A stretch of 64,000 bases of DNA from Ctenosaura bakeri (GCA_948474755.1 CAOLHI010001138.1:1-64000); one strand, 5' to 3'; positions 34,593 through 46,860 are shown, counted from the first letter of the stretch. Program-made: numbers and translations. The notes: generated by a model from the sequence alone, not told the origin.

Positions 34593-34744
34593 AAAAACAA
34601 AACCAAACAAAACACAGCTGTTGACAGGGCTTCTTACCGGTTGTACAATCCACTTTTCTTAATGATATCTTTTCTAAAAATTCAGTTGATTTCTCTTTTA
34701 CTAGTTGATCTTGTTTCATGTTTTAATCCTGTTCTTTCAATATC

Positions 34745-34800
34745 CCTATGTTCTATCTTCACTCCTATCATTACTGGAAAGGCAGGATATAAATTCAATA
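34745..34800 (+). mobile_element. Short LINE 3' end fragment (L2/CR1-like)
   Basis: 'ggaaaggcaggatataaattcaataaa' is the terminal signature of this LINE family. Confidence 0.5.
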
Positions 34801-37382
34801 AACTAACAAACCAACCATAACAAATCGATGAAGCAGAAAAAACAAAAACAAAAAACAGGAATACTAGTCAAACTGCTGGAGTTCATGCAGTAAAATTTAC
34901 CCCTCCTACAATTAGATTTTTTTTACACTCTCTTACCACAAAATCAGCATGGACCATCCTCAAACTGGCATTTTCAAAACCTCTAAGTTTCAGAACAATC
35001 TGCTGAGCCATTTTCTGAGCAAAAGCTGTAGATGCTACTGTAGATGCTATCTGACTCTTAATAGAAGGCCCCTCCTGCTCTGCTATAATGATGGCATTTT
35101 AGTTGCTTATAGCAAAAAGAAATGAAATATTTGGCTTCATTTTTTTCTCTTTCTTCCCTGGACAATTCTTTCACACTTTCAGTTGTTTCTCCACCCCTTG
35201 CAATCATTCGATTACATTGTTCACTAAATACAAATAACACTGCGTGAAGCTGCAAAACTCAGAAAAAGCAGAAGTATTTATTTGAAGTGAGTCCCAACTG
35301 GCAAATAAAAGTATTGACATGTCAGCAGGACAGTTTTTAAGATCATCATCAGCAACAAAAATCATCTTTGCTCTTCACCCCCTGACCCTTCCTTTACTGG
35401 ATCAACAAATACAGTGAAAGGTGCAACTCTCCTGAGCTCTGGGGTCCTAATTATCCATATCTCAATCAGGCAGAAAGTATTTTCTACTTTGTTCTGTTCC
35501 TACCAAAGGACTGTCAAAAATGCCCCATTTTTAACTTAGGAGACCAAAGTAGTGTGAAGTGCCATCAAAAGATGTGGAGAGACAAGGGTCTCACTCCAGA
35601 GGATAAGGGAGATCTGATTTGCTTTTTCTTTCTTTTTTGGCTCTGTGACCTGATCTTATTGTTTGTTGAAGAAAGATGAAGCTGAATAGGGTACTTCTAG
35701 TGGGCTGAATTTCAGGAGGGGGAATACAAAGGGAGGTGGAGACCTATTGAGTTTCTTCAGGCAAGTGCGAAAAAAAGAGTTTTATCATTATCAGATGTCA
35801 GACTGATAAATATCATCTTGCCTACTTTGGGCATTCTCCAGACAAAACTGTAAAGTTTAAAGTCCCACAGATTTCAATGGGAAAGCATAATATGTATTTG
35901 ATGTCTCTGGCTGCGTGTCTGTTTCCTGTAAAATCAATGGGATTTTAGTTAAAATTGCCTTTTGTGTATGTCCTTTCACAGGGAAACTCAGAGGAACCAA
36001 AATCACTGTGAAGTGACACAGAGAAAAGAATACAACCAGGTGTTTCTTGCACTATAAGTTTCTTTCACTTTACTATTCAATAATATGATTCATAACAATG
36101 GAACCAGACAGTTACTCTTATTATCTAATTAATATAATCTTAAATGTATTTTTACCCTTCTCTTCAGAAAAAAAAAAAATCTCCTACCATGGCTTCTAGA
36201 TAGGATCCATGAAAACAAACAAAATCCTGTTTTTATTGGTTTGTATTCTTTCTCCAAGTGTTTTGCTACTTAGCGGTGAAGAGGAAAGCATTTTGAAGGT
36301 CAGTAATGTGGTATCACATTAGGACGAAGAAGATTAGTGTCCAGATGCCAACTCAGCTATGAATTTCACTGGGTAATCTTGGCCCAGTCACTCTCCTCAG
36401 ACAAATACCATTCATGGTGGGGTGGTGGAAGATAAAAAGCAATGGGAGAGTTTTCCAGCCTTGCAGTTTCAAAGTGGCATCCTTTCTTCCATCTCACACC
36501 AGTAGTCCACTTTCTCTTATACTTTACCCTCTGCCCCATGAGTGGAAAGTATACTGTTAAGAAATCTGTCTCCCTCTACTAAATCTGATATGATGCATTT
36601 GTCCCCAGAAGCTAGTTAATTTTAATCATCAGCCTAAGTTGAGAGTGAGGGGAAAAGAAAGCATGCTAACATATGAAAATATGTTACTTATTAAATAATG
36701 TGGGCAATATTGCCAACTGTGCTGGTTTAGTTGAAATAAACAATGCCATCTTATTACACAGTGAGTTATATTGCTTCAGATAAAAGACTTTGCTGCCAAG
36801 ATTAAGTTGATTACAAGATTTCTGTGCGGAGTTTCAAACTGAGTAGTTTATATCTGGATGTTATATCTGAATGTTATTATATTACTAAATAAAGGTACGC
36901 TTTGAGGTCCCACCAAATTCCATTCTTTCTCCCATGGTCCTCAACATCTGGATGAATCCTCTGGGAGAAAGGTTACATAGGGGTCTGGACTGAGGTGTCC
37001 TCATTATGCAGGAGATAACCAGCTCTGTTTTCTCTCACTTTCCCATCAAATTCCTATGAAGTAACTGTTGTCCTGAGAAGTTTCTGAATAGTGTAATACT
37101 TGATTGGCTGGCAGTTGCAACTCAGCCTAAATGAGAAAGAAGTAGCAGGTGATTCATTTTTCTTGGTGATTAGTTTGTATTCTGGAGAGGGTAACATATT
37201 CCCTAGAGGGTCAGGGATATAGTTTAATGGCTTCACTGTCCTGGTAGTCAGTGTGGAACACAGGTTGGCTTTTATCATTGTTGGTTGATAAACATGATGT
37301 GACCTCACCTTGAAAGTGATAGCTTTGCTTCAGTTATCCATTCTCTGGCTGTCACCTATACTGGAAACCTGATTCATCCATT
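34801..37382. other. Long repeat-poor non-coding stretch
   Basis: About 2.6 kb with almost no recognisable transposon, apart from an old repeat near 35860-35960 ('cccacagatttcaatggg'). No open frame with a domain. 36640-36830 is AT-rich and irregular and could be conserved non-coding DNA; this is a guess. Confidence 0.4.
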
Positions 37383-38250
37383 TGTTAGCTCAAAATGTGA
37401 GTGCCACGAGGGCCCACCAGTGAGGCCAGTACCTCGATTCAATAATGGGGAATAATTAGCTCAAAAATAGGATGTCTGCTAGAGGGGAGTAATTTAGCAA
37501 GATCTGCCGCCTATGTTCTATGGCTCAGAAGAGATCAGCCAGAAGACTTATAGTTCAATTTAAATGTGTTTTATTGGGGAAAATAGAGATGCACACACAC
37601 AAAATAGTCACATACACAAGCAATCATACAATGCTAACTGAAAAGAAAGGGAGGAAAATGGATACAGGAGACAGAAAGAGATTGGGTTATATTTACCATC
37701 CAGAGAGCAGCAGAGAAGGACAAAATGGCTTGGACTTTTTATCTAAGGACAGCACTGTTTGAAAAGCAGAGTGATAAAGTGGATCCCTGAGATTGAAAAT
37801 GCTGTGGGGGAACCCAAAATCAAGGTCGCTTTATACCCCAAAATCTGCCCAGGAGACATAAGGTGTTGATGACTCTGCCTGGACAAACAATGAAATTTTC
37901 AGAGTGGACAAAGTGGCCAGAATGAATTAATGTGTGAAGGAAACATGTTGATAATTTTAACATGTAGGTGACAAAAGGTTGTTATGGCTGTGTGATTGGG
38001 GATCAGGAAGAAGTCACAGGTGGGAGGATAAGACAATTATAGATTCGGTGGGAATCTTCCTGTTTTCAGGAGCCAGAGTTGTCAAAACCAACAGAACTCC
38101 TTGTGTTTTAGAGTTTGCAACAAGTAGGTGCCAGAGAAAGTTAATAGCTGGTTTTATGGCTTTATCTTGTTTGAGTTTCTATAGGAAATGCATACAGCAG
38201 GAGGGTTTTCCTCTTCTCTCAGCTTCTTATCTTTTACAACCTGGCCATTA
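37383..38250 (-). mobile_element. LTR, LTR family 2, minus strand
   Basis: Begins TGTTAGCTC on the plus strand and follows the 23385 copy ('gagggcccaccagtgaggccagtacctc', 'aataattagctc', 'tgttttattg'). Minus-strand AATAAA lies near 37572 and a TATA-like GATAAAAAG near 37742. The far (5') end is not clear; about 38250 is an estimate. No internal genes. Confidence 0.7.
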
Positions 38251-38889
38251 ACTCAGGTCTTCCTGTATATAATTTCTATTTTATGCCAATTAAATATATT
38301 TGCCAATTAATGTATTTGCCAATTCTGCACAGTGCAGTTACACATTACACCAGTGCTTTGTTGTTTGCATGGGCTTCTCAGCTGTTTCTGGGCCCAATTT
38401 AAAGCATTAATTTTGGTCACAGTTAGGAAAAGTTTCTTTTTGGACTATAACAGTCACAGTCCTCCAGCCAGCATGGCCATTTTACAGGACCTTAACAGAA
38501 GGGTGGGCAAATGTGCCCATGGGACTTTATGAGCCCCTCATAGCAATTTTGTAACACATGATTCCCTTAGATTACTTCTTTTCTGGCAGAAAGAGAAAAA
38601 AAAAGTGAACTCCCTTGTTTGGAAGCCCCCCAAGACTGGCTATTAGACTTCTCTAGGCCTCTCTTGTTCTTAACTTTAAAAACTCAATTTTTTTCCAAAT
38701 GAGAAATGAATTTTTAATCACTTGTGGGTTTTTTTTTTGGGGGGGGGGCATTTTTGGAAATATGTGTGCTAAAGGTCCAAGGGGCAGAAAATTTCCTGTG
38801 GCTACTCACTCTGGTGTTAAAAACATGGCACCAGATTATTTGAACCATCTCCTCCCACAAGTTCCTATCTGCTTTACAGATCTGTGATA
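38251..38889. other. Non-coding stretch with a T9/G9 run
   Basis: A homopolymer junction (T-run then G-run) lies near 38731-38748. No gene recognised. Confidence 0.5.
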
Positions 38890-39125
38890 TCCACCTCAGA
38901 GATCTTTCTTTACTTGCCCTGCTGAGGGAGGTATAGCAGGTGGCTCTTGAAGAAAAGGCTTTTTTGGTGGTAGCTTCTCACCCATAGAATGCTGCTCCCA
39001 GAGAGGTCTACAAGGCACAGTGCCTGTGGTTACTTAGCTTCTGGCTAAAGACTGTTTTAGTTTTCCAGTTTTTAAGAAATAATTTTAAATGCTTAAAACT
39101 GACCTTTTAATAATGGATTAAAATA
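38890..39125 (+). mobile_element. LINE 3' region (L2/CR1-like), plus strand
   Basis: 'aaggcttttttggtggtagcttctcacccatagaatgctgctcccagagaggtctacaaggc' is the forward version of the 'gccaccacagagaaggccc' block typical of this reptile LINE. Confidence 0.65.
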
Positions 39126-39999
39126 TTGTTGATAACTAGTAATAAGGCTAAAAAAATATATCATAGTACTATACACATCTGGATATGTCATAGGTTTTAA
39201 ATATGTGAAAAAAATCCTTTGGCACCCATTTTATTAATTTTGAGGTGCCCAGGGACTCTTTGCTGTTCCTGCTGAATCAGACTAATATAGTTATTTGTCT
39301 GAAATATTAAAACATGATTGGGAACCATCTAGTTGCATTTATCTCTTACGTGCTTAGTGAAAAATAGTTAAAATAGTTTTAAGAAATAAAATATTGTTTC
39401 CATTGGCTGAAACCATATGTTTGTTCTCTGTTTTTTTCCCCCTTTAGTTGAATTACATATTCTTTTTATGTTTCATAAGTGGATTTGAATGCTTTTCTTG
39501 TTTTTTATTTCATTCCAAGTGATTGTGGACAAAAAAGTGACCTTTCCCCCAGATACTTAGAAGCATATTTTTAAATCCTTCCTTTTTTAAAAAAAAGTTG
39601 TCTTTAATAGCAAAATAACAAAATGTTGGGCCCATTCTAGTTAAAGTTAAGAACCTTTAAGAATCACTGATATCTATTTAGCAGGTTCATATATGTTTCA
39701 ATCTTTTCCATTGGGATAATGGTATATAGGACTGTACAAATTAGTCACACATAATGTTAAGGTACTAATTGTAGCCTAAATCCAGTTGCTAGTCCCTCAT
39801 TGGAGCATACCTATTGCATCAGTGAGATTGACATAAATCTTGACTCCCCATGAAAATGTTGATTCTGTTGGTTTATTTATTTCTGGCATTTGTCACCTCT
39901 TGACTTACCAGCTCACCCTTCTAAATGATCCTCTGTGGATTGCCAAGTCTGCTTTACTGAGGACTACCACTTGAATTTAGTCCTAATTCAAACAGAAAG
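39126..39999. other. Non-coding stretch, no gene seen
   Basis: AT-rich; nothing recognised. Confidence 0.5.
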
Positions 40000-40217
40000 A
40001 GAGCCTGAATGGTGCAGTGTTTTGATTGTTGGCCTAGATTCTGTTAAACAGGGTTTGGCCGTGGAAACCCAGTTGGTGACTTGGGACAAGTCACACTCTC
40101 TCAGCCTCAGAGGAAGGTGATGGCAAACCCTTTGTGACAGACATAGCCAAGAAAACTCCATGACGGGTTTGCCTTAGAGACATCATAAATCAGAAATGAC
40201 CTGAAGGCACACAGCAT
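40000..40217 (+). mobile_element. Sauria-type SINE
   Basis: Same order as 84-319: tRNA-like head ('gagcctgaatggtgcagtg'), 'cagcctcagaggaaggtgatggcaaac', then 'atcagaaatgacctgaaggcacac'. Followed by an alternating GCATAC/CACAC stretch (40218-40247). Confidence 0.85.
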
Positions 40218-41394
40218 GTATGCGTGCATACACGCACATGCACACAAAAAAAGATCATTGCAAACATTTCCAACGTGTAGTGAAAGATGTCCAAAACATT
40301 TTCAAAGGATGCCTGTGTCATCATTGATAGAATTTTAGAGGAAAGTAAAATCTATCTTGTCGTGTTACTGAGAGTTTAAATATTTTATCAAGAACTAGTT
40401 CACATCACCCATGTACATCATCTACTTATATTCCTGCTTTTTTTTTTGCCCTCTTTTCAGCAAATGAAGTGTTTGTACCACCCATCTCCAACCTGCAGTT
40501 TGAACCACTGTCAATGAATAGTCACAGTAAAATCTTGCAAAAGCTCTTGTGCCCCCCATCCCACCTTTAACTCCAACTTTCCGTGCTGCTGTCTTTGTAA
40601 CGTCATCATTGAAATTCTGCTAGAGTGGTGCAAGAACTGCCAAATTCAGACTATCAACCCACTGGGGACTTCATTAGTAGATGTCTTTTTGAGTTCAAAG
40701 ATGGCACTTGAGAGTTTTAAAACTCTCTAGTTTACTAATTAGCTTACCTCTGAGGACTGTGTTTAACATTGTACAAACCATTTTTTTTATATTGATATGG
40801 GCATTTGCACACAAATCCATTCAACTTGAAGTCCTCCGCTCCCAGGATATCTTCAAGGACAAATGCTTAAAAACATGGTAGTAAATTTGTGGGGGAAAAG
40901 AAGTTACTCTAATCCATGAACTTTGCTTTGAAAATTCCTCTTTGAAAATAACAATCTGTTTTCATTTCCTTCAATTCCTTCAGTTCCTTCTTTCCTTCCT
41001 TCCTTTTTTTTAAAAAAAACCAACACAAATCAATGGCATTGGTTAAAATGACATCAAAACTGATGTTTTACATAGCAGTTCTGAAACATCTGTAATTCAC
41101 AACAATTAACACTTGAGGAAATAGTTACTTCTTGAAATGCGTCGCCAGGATGGCTTGCACTGACTCATTGACATGTTTGTAGCCATGTTGTCAAGGAAAT
41201 TCTCAGAAAGTAACCACAGATGGAAAAAAAAAAGATTCATTCTAAACTTGATTGCTATGAATCAGAGGATTATTTGAGACAAATCAACATCTCTAGCTTG
41301 GCATAAGAGATATGATTAAAAAAATTAGCCAAAGTGAAATGAACTAGTGGATAAAGTCACAAATCTAAGATTTGTGAGGAGATAGTTCTTTATT

Positions 41395-41430
41395 ATTAGC
41401 AAATTAGCAAAATTAGCAAATTAGCAAAAG
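41395..41430. repeat. Short tandem repeat, AAATTAGC unit
   Basis: Four to five imperfect copies of an 8-base unit (TTAGCAAA). Confidence 0.85.
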
Positions 41431-41644
41431 TTAGTCCAAGTTAGATTAAATTAACTGAATTAATTCACTTTACAAAATATAGATGTACTAATTTCCCGTT
41501 GGCATGTACCCAAGTTGGGACTAACAACTGAGTTTAGGCACTTGACTTTCAGGAACTACCAACTGTTATGCCTTGAGTCTTATTTTTGTCTGTTGTTCAG
41601 CAAAGAAATTCCTCGCAATTTTTAAGAGATTAGAGTCCTTGGTT

Positions 41645-41676
41645 TATATTTTATTTTATTTTATTTTATTTTATTC
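41645..41676. repeat. (TTTTA)n microsatellite
   Basis: About six TTTTA units. Confidence 0.9.
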
Positions 41677-43445
41677 ATTATGCTTCTAGTTTTGTTCAAG
41701 TGTTGAGATCCTTGTCATGCAAATTCAAGCTTTAAAATAGATATTGTAAGCAAGGTACTTGTTAGATAAAGTACCCATTGCCAGTTCCCACTGATAGTCT
41801 TGCACACCCTACTGAAATCATATCATTAAATTGTGTTTGCAGTTCATGCCATGTGAACAGATGGGCACAAATGCAGTCTGCCAAGGGAACACATATGTTC
41901 CTAAATTGTGAATAAGATTCCTTGCCAAGGATATATAGATTTTTCTCTCTCAGTCTCACATAACTTTTATCGAGCATAAAATATACTTTTTTCCTGGTAG
42001 ACTAATACACTACTCTATCCTAAATATAAAGTTGCCTTACACAAGAGATCTTGCAGATGTGGTTATCCTAAACATACTTAACAGGGTATAAATAAAACAA
42101 ATTGAATGGACTGAGCCTGCTTCTGAGTAAACATGTATAGGATTGCACTAGAGAATTATAGATGTTTTTGTTATACAGTTGAATCCATAATTCATCAATA
42201 GATCAAGCAAGAAAACTGTTGCTTGAAATCCAAGACCTACCAGCTATTGTAGCCAGGGAGCCTGGATTCTTATCTTTAGAAAAAGCCCAATGGTAAGTGG
42301 AGAACTGTGGCTCTCATATGCCTTTCCACATTACTCCGGTCATTCCACTTCTTCATTCCTCCAGCATGTTATCTCCCTAAGGCTCTCCACCATCTGGCAT
42401 TTCTCTCAGGAAATGGAGGGGAAAATCAAATTTTACGTCCTGAAGTTGTGTGATCTTCAGAATGATCTCTGGCTAGGATATTACATTTAGGGAATACCTT
42501 AGTGGAAAAAGATATGTGTATATACCTTGGAAAGATTGTGTGTTTCTATTGTAGGTGCATATTTACAGTGTTCTACGAGGACCTCACAAGAACTACCTTC
42601 CTCAACATTCTAAAGATGCTATCATATCTTCCAAAAATGTCATTATGTCCTGGGATATTATGTGAACACTTGTTTTTCTCTTAATTCATGCACAGAGTTA
42701 GAAAAGCAACCCTCTGCATGTTAAAGTTTCAGATGGCATGCATGAGAAATTTCCTGGGTTTGCATTTCAATGCAAGCTTACTAGTAAAAAATTTCAATAC
42801 AAATTAAAAACTAAACACAAATCAAGATGGAGTTTTCCACTGAAAATATATATTTTGGACATTTGTGGTACAGTGTGCTAAAAATAGATAAAAACATATA
42901 CTTTTTTTTTTTTAAAAAAATGAGGACATAAAATAAGTACAGCCCTCTACAAGCTATAGCAGAATACTGAATGGCACTATCATTGGGCTTTACTCATTGA
43001 CATGGTGCTTTGATGACTGTGTGGGAAAGATGTAGATGTAGACATGCCAAGATTGCAGATATTGCTGGGATATTTCCATTTCAAGCATTTCAGCATATCA
43101 AGCTAGGAACATGAAAGGTGTCTCTAATGTTTGTGGCGGATTTGTTTCTTGATCCAGGTCAGATTTGTTAGAATGCCTTGTTTAAATATAAATAATCCAC
43201 TCCAGGTTTTCTCCAGGGAAGGACATAGCAGACTGTGGCACTGGACAGGGAATACATCACAGAGCAATAAAGCCTGCCCTCTTTAACATTTAATGAATCT
43301 ATGTTATTACTATAAAGAACTCAAGGCCTCTAAATGCAATAGTGCTGAATAAAAAAAGTGATATGTCTACCAATAACTATTTCTCATTAACCAACCAGAA
43401 ACATTTCCTGCTCTTGATTCTCAGAGTTTTAGTTGCCACATGTAG

Positions 43446-43501
43446 ATTAAACCAGGTTATATAAATTATATATAAATATAAATTAAACCAGGTTATATAA
43501 A
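43446..43501. repeat. Local direct repeat, 20-bp unit
   Basis: ATTAAACCAGGTTATATAAA occurs at 43446-43465 and again at 43482-43501, separated by AT-only sequence: a local duplication. Confidence 0.9.
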
Positions 43502-43531
43502 GCCAAATAATACAGGACTGGGAATCATATT

Positions 43532-43910
43532 GGCCCTTTCTGCACCTCACCTGATCACAGAGACATCTGGTGTGGACCTGGTGTTGGCTCTGCTGGGAGG
43601 GGAGCATGACAGGAGTGCTCCCCTCTGCACTGGCTGCCTCTGTGTTCCAGGAAGTGTGATGGCCACACCTCCTCCTGTCAGCGCAGCCAAGTACTGTCCC
43701 TGGCACTTCCAGGGCCTCGGTAGACAAGGTAAGTCTGTGATGGTGGGGCGATCACCTGGCATTGGTGGGGAAAATGGGAATCACACCACCTGAGGATGGG
43801 AGGAGGACAGGAGAAGGATGGGATGGTGACAATGTCATGCATAAGCATCGTCATGGTCCCATCCTTCTCCCATCCCTATGGCAGCTTGGGAGGGTGGAGC
43901 AGAGAGGGCC
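43532..43910. mobile_element. Non-autonomous DNA element, family C, reverse orientation
   Basis: GGCCCTTTCTGCACC at left and GAGAGGGCC at right. The interior is the reverse of 32991-33419 ('gatggtcccatccttctccc' and 'aaggtaagtctgtgatgg'). Flanks ATT and AAA do not match, so the duplication has decayed. Confidence 0.75.
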
Positions 43911-44494
43911 AAAGTTTTCCAGAATAGGTTGGAATTTGTCCCAGCAGACCTTGCTAGCATAGCCAATAGTTTGGAATGTTCAGAGTCTAAAAATTTCTGG
44001 ATGGTCACATGACTCAGACCCCTGCTATCATACTAACAGATCCAGAGGTTCCAATATTGAAATGGTGACAGAGATGCATGCATCATGCTTTCAATCATTA
44101 TATTGAGACACAACTGTATGAACAGATTTAATTCCTGTTTTTATCAGCTAATTCCATGATCCAGGAATAGGCCAACTGCCTGTAGATATGTGGGTGTGCT
44201 TTGTTTGTATGTATGCATCTATCAGATATCTCTCTCCACAGTTACTCTTACCTTCTCAGCATTTCCATACGTTAAAACACATTGCTGGGGTTATATTATG
44301 AAAGATTTCTCTCTGCCCAGTCTGAATTCATTTGAGATCTATTCTCTCAGAAAAACTGAACTATGGACAAATTGTGACTCACTCAGGAGGACATTTTGTT
44401 TTGACATTCTTGATGTCAAAACAAAAATGTATTAGAGTGAAAGTAGGGCTTACACACCATATCATGTGGCCATATCATATAAGCACCATATCAT
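43911..44494. other. Non-coding stretch, no gene seen
   Basis: Nothing recognised. Confidence 0.5.
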
Positions 44495-44840
44495 GTGATA
44501 GCTCCCAGGCTCTGGAACTACTTTTTGCAAGAGATTAGACTGGCAGTCTCCATGCTATCTTTTTGCAAGCAAGTTATTTAATTTTTCAAGCAAGGCTTTG
44601 GAGACTCACTGCTCAAGAGGATTGGACCTTGCAGAATTGTGCTGTACTGTCTATGTTCTATTTATTTGGTTTTTTTTTAACAGATATTATTTTTAAAACT
44701 GGTATTAATTTATGGCTAGTTCAATTATATTTTTAACTTTTGTATTTGGTATATTTTTAGCTATGTTACTTTATTGGGTTTATTGTAAGCCAGCTTGAGT
44801 TCCAGACTGGGAGAAAAGGCAGGATACTATTACTAATGTC
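44495..44840 (+). mobile_element. LINE 3' end (L2/CR1-like), plus strand
   Basis: 'ctcccaggctctggaactac' at the start and 'ttgtaagccagcttgagttccagactgggagaaaaggcaggata' at the end are the two signatures of this family in the expected order. Non-coding. Confidence 0.7.
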
Positions 44841-45482
44841 TTCTTTTATGATCAACCAAAATGGATGGGCCAGGTGCGCCAATAGTACTATTCAGGTGTT
44901 ACAAAAACTGAATCAGGTGAATGCATGAGGAGGTCAAGCATATTAATGTTGACATCTGCACTGCACATCATCAGAGTTTCTAATCACTTAATTTTGTCAG
45001 CTCCTTGAAGCAGAATGCTATGCTGCCTTTCCTTCCTTACATTAGAAAGCCACATTGAATAGTAGTAAGGGACTGTAGCTGTATATTAACCACCCCACTT
45101 TCTTGCAGAGGATGCCAAAATATCTATGCTCTCATACACCCTGTTTTGGTCTTATGTCTGAACAGACTATCTAAATGTGGGTGAAGAACATAGATCTGTG
45201 AGAAAATGGTTCCTGTGTTACCGTAGTTTCTAGCCCGGACTTGTGGGATATTAGATATCATTTGATATCAATAATTTGGCCTTCTATACCCCTTCCTATC
45301 CACATGCTTGCGAGGCCCCCAGACAAGCACGCACACAGGCACGGCTGCTAATAGCCAAAACATTCCAAACAGATATAGGCAGGCCAGAAATAGCCAGACT
45401 GCCACTTTAGGAGACCTCAAGGCAAGTACCACATTATGTATGCACGTTACTTACAAAGGACTCCCTGCCCCGAGCTGAATAT

Positions 45483-45718
45483 GGAGCCCTGGTGGTGCAG
45501 TGGTTAAATGCCGGTACTGCAAGCCACAAGGTTGTGAGTTCGATCCTGCCCGGCTCCAAGGTTGACTCAGCCTTCCATCCTTTCACAGGTCGGTAAAATG
45601 AGTACCCAGCTTGTTGGGGGCATGTATAGAAATGTTTTGAAATACATGCTATTTGTAAGTTGTTCGCCGCCTCGATCCATATGGAGAGGTGGGATACAAA
45701 TAAATAATAATAAAAAAT
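45483..45718 (+). mobile_element. tRNA-derived SINE (second family), copy 1
   Basis: 'ggagccctggtggtgcagtggttaaatg' (A-box) and 'ggttgtgagttcgatcctg' (B-box), then 'gtcggtaaaatgagtacccagcttgttggggg', and a tail 'gttcgccgcctcgatccatatggagaggtgggatacaaataaa' like the LINE 3' ends in this window. It differs from the copy at 62525 at only about a dozen sites. Inserted in the LTR U3. Confidence 0.92.
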
Positions 45719-45877
45719 ACTCGACTGTCAAGCACTCCGCATTTGCATACTGGCTACTCTATTGACAACTCTGTCATAACTCAATCATGTAAATTACTGA
45801 CCTTTCAGAGGCTTTGTCTCCAGCCTGAAACTCATTGTTATCCCCGGGAACGGACTAGCCTACAGTCACATTTTCCC

Positions 45878-45886
45878 CTATAAGAA
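45878..45886 (+). promoter_or_regulatory. TATA box of the LTR at 45216
   Basis: CTATAAGAA in the position equivalent to CTATAAAAG of the solo LTR. Confidence 0.6.
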
Positions 45887-46148
45887 CACCTGACTTTGAG
45901 CGCTTCCTTGGATCACTCTTGGCTTCCATCCCGCCTTGCTGTCGCTTCGTTCGGCGAGCCTTCCCCTCAGCTCCTTGTGCTGAGAATCCTTACTCCCACA
46001 AACTTCTTCTTCAGACTACCCGGGCTTCAGGACAGGTGTAGTATTTCCCATATAAAACCTCCTCTTAAAATCCCTCTATCCAACTCCAACCTTTATTTCT
46101 ATAGATCTCTGTGTGAGTGTGTTGCATACACGTGTTTGACTGTATATC

Positions 46149-46154
46149 AATAAA
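46149..46154 (+). terminator. Poly(A) signal of the LTR at 45216
   Basis: AATAAA, about 265 bases after the TATA box, then a run of A. Confidence 0.75.
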
Positions 46155-46341
46155 AAAAAAATATTATTTACTTTTGTTTGCTCCTTGATTTGTCCTGACC
46201 CTGTAGACATTGGGTAAAAGATCTCGCTACATTGTCCTGCCTCTCATAGTGCTAGTTTGTGCTCTTTGCTAATTCCCAACTTTGTAATATTTGGAGTGCA
46301 CTTAGGTGTCCCTCATGGGACCCCCAGAAATCAGGGTAACA

Positions 46342-46712
46342 GAGTGGTGGAGAATGCGAGCAATCCCTGTACCCCTAATTTGAGTAGGAGTCGTGAATCT
46401 TCTCAAATCAGGCTGGTACAGACCTAGGGAACAGCTGTGGTTGAGTCTTGAGGTGTTAGGAACACGTGTGCGTGAAATCTGTGTGAAATCAAGCAGGTCC
46501 AACTAACATTTGAGCAAATGTGAATAGATGCTGCCTCCAGACCTCTTTGCTCAGCATAGTGACAGGGCTGGTGGTGTGCAGGGGAATTTGTGCAAAACCA
46601 GTTATTGAACATGCATTGATATACCCAGATTACCTATAATGCAGGAACAGGTACCCACATTTGCTTCACAATCATAACCACACGTAAGCGTAGGACTGAG
46701 GTGATAGACATT

Positions 46713-46713
<1 letters not shown>
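46342..46713 (+). mobile_element. Possible provirus leader with primer-binding-site-like sequence
   Basis: Three bases after the LTR comes TGGTGGAGAATGCGAGCA (46345-46362). A TGG start 2-3 bases after an LTR is the usual place of a tRNA primer-binding site, and the first nine bases fit the 3' end of tRNA-Ala; the rest does not clearly match. Following sequence is non-coding and no gag or pol is seen. Its end is not defined. Confidence 0.5.
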
Positions 46714-46758
<45 letters not shown>

Positions 46759-46860
46759 TCCTCCTCCTCCTCCTTCCTCCTCCTCCTCCTCCTCCTTCTT
46801 CTTCTTCTTCTTCTTCTTCTTCTTCTTCTTCTTCTTCTTCTTCTTCTTCTTCTTCTTCTG
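46714..46860. repeat. Compound triplet repeat: (CTG)n-(CTC)n-(CTT)n
   Basis: About 14 GCT/CTG units (46714-46756), then CTC units with one CTTC break (46756-46795), then about 21 CTT units (46796-46858). The CTC-CTT part is a pure pyrimidine tract of about 100 bases. Apparent poly-Arg/Glu/Gln frames across it are artefacts of the repeat. Confidence 0.97.

Larger units (their letters stand above)
40248..43531. other. Long non-coding stretch; possible conserved segment near 41050-41290
   Basis: Few recognisable repeats: an old squamate repeat near 42110-42160 ('gcttctgagtaaacatgtataggattgcac') and two tandem runs listed separately. 41050-41290 ('gtcgccaggatggcttgcactgactcattgac') looks repeat-free and could be conserved non-coding DNA, untested. 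No gene. Confidence 0.4.
45216..46341 (+). mobile_element. LTR, LTR family 1, with a SINE inserted in U3
   Basis: Starts TGTTACCGTAG and ends GGGTAACA. Removing the SINE at 45483-45718 leaves about 890 bp, the length of the related LTR at 26234-27116, and the two align throughout ('ctgccccgagc', 'gcactccg.atttgcatactggctac', 'ttccatcccgccttgctg', 'gaccctgtaga'). TATA (CTATAAGAA, 45878-45886) and AATAAA (46149-46154) are in order. The flanks CCTG and GAGT differ, so it is not a simple solo LTR; it looks like the 5' LTR of a provirus whose interior is lost. Confidence 0.9.
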
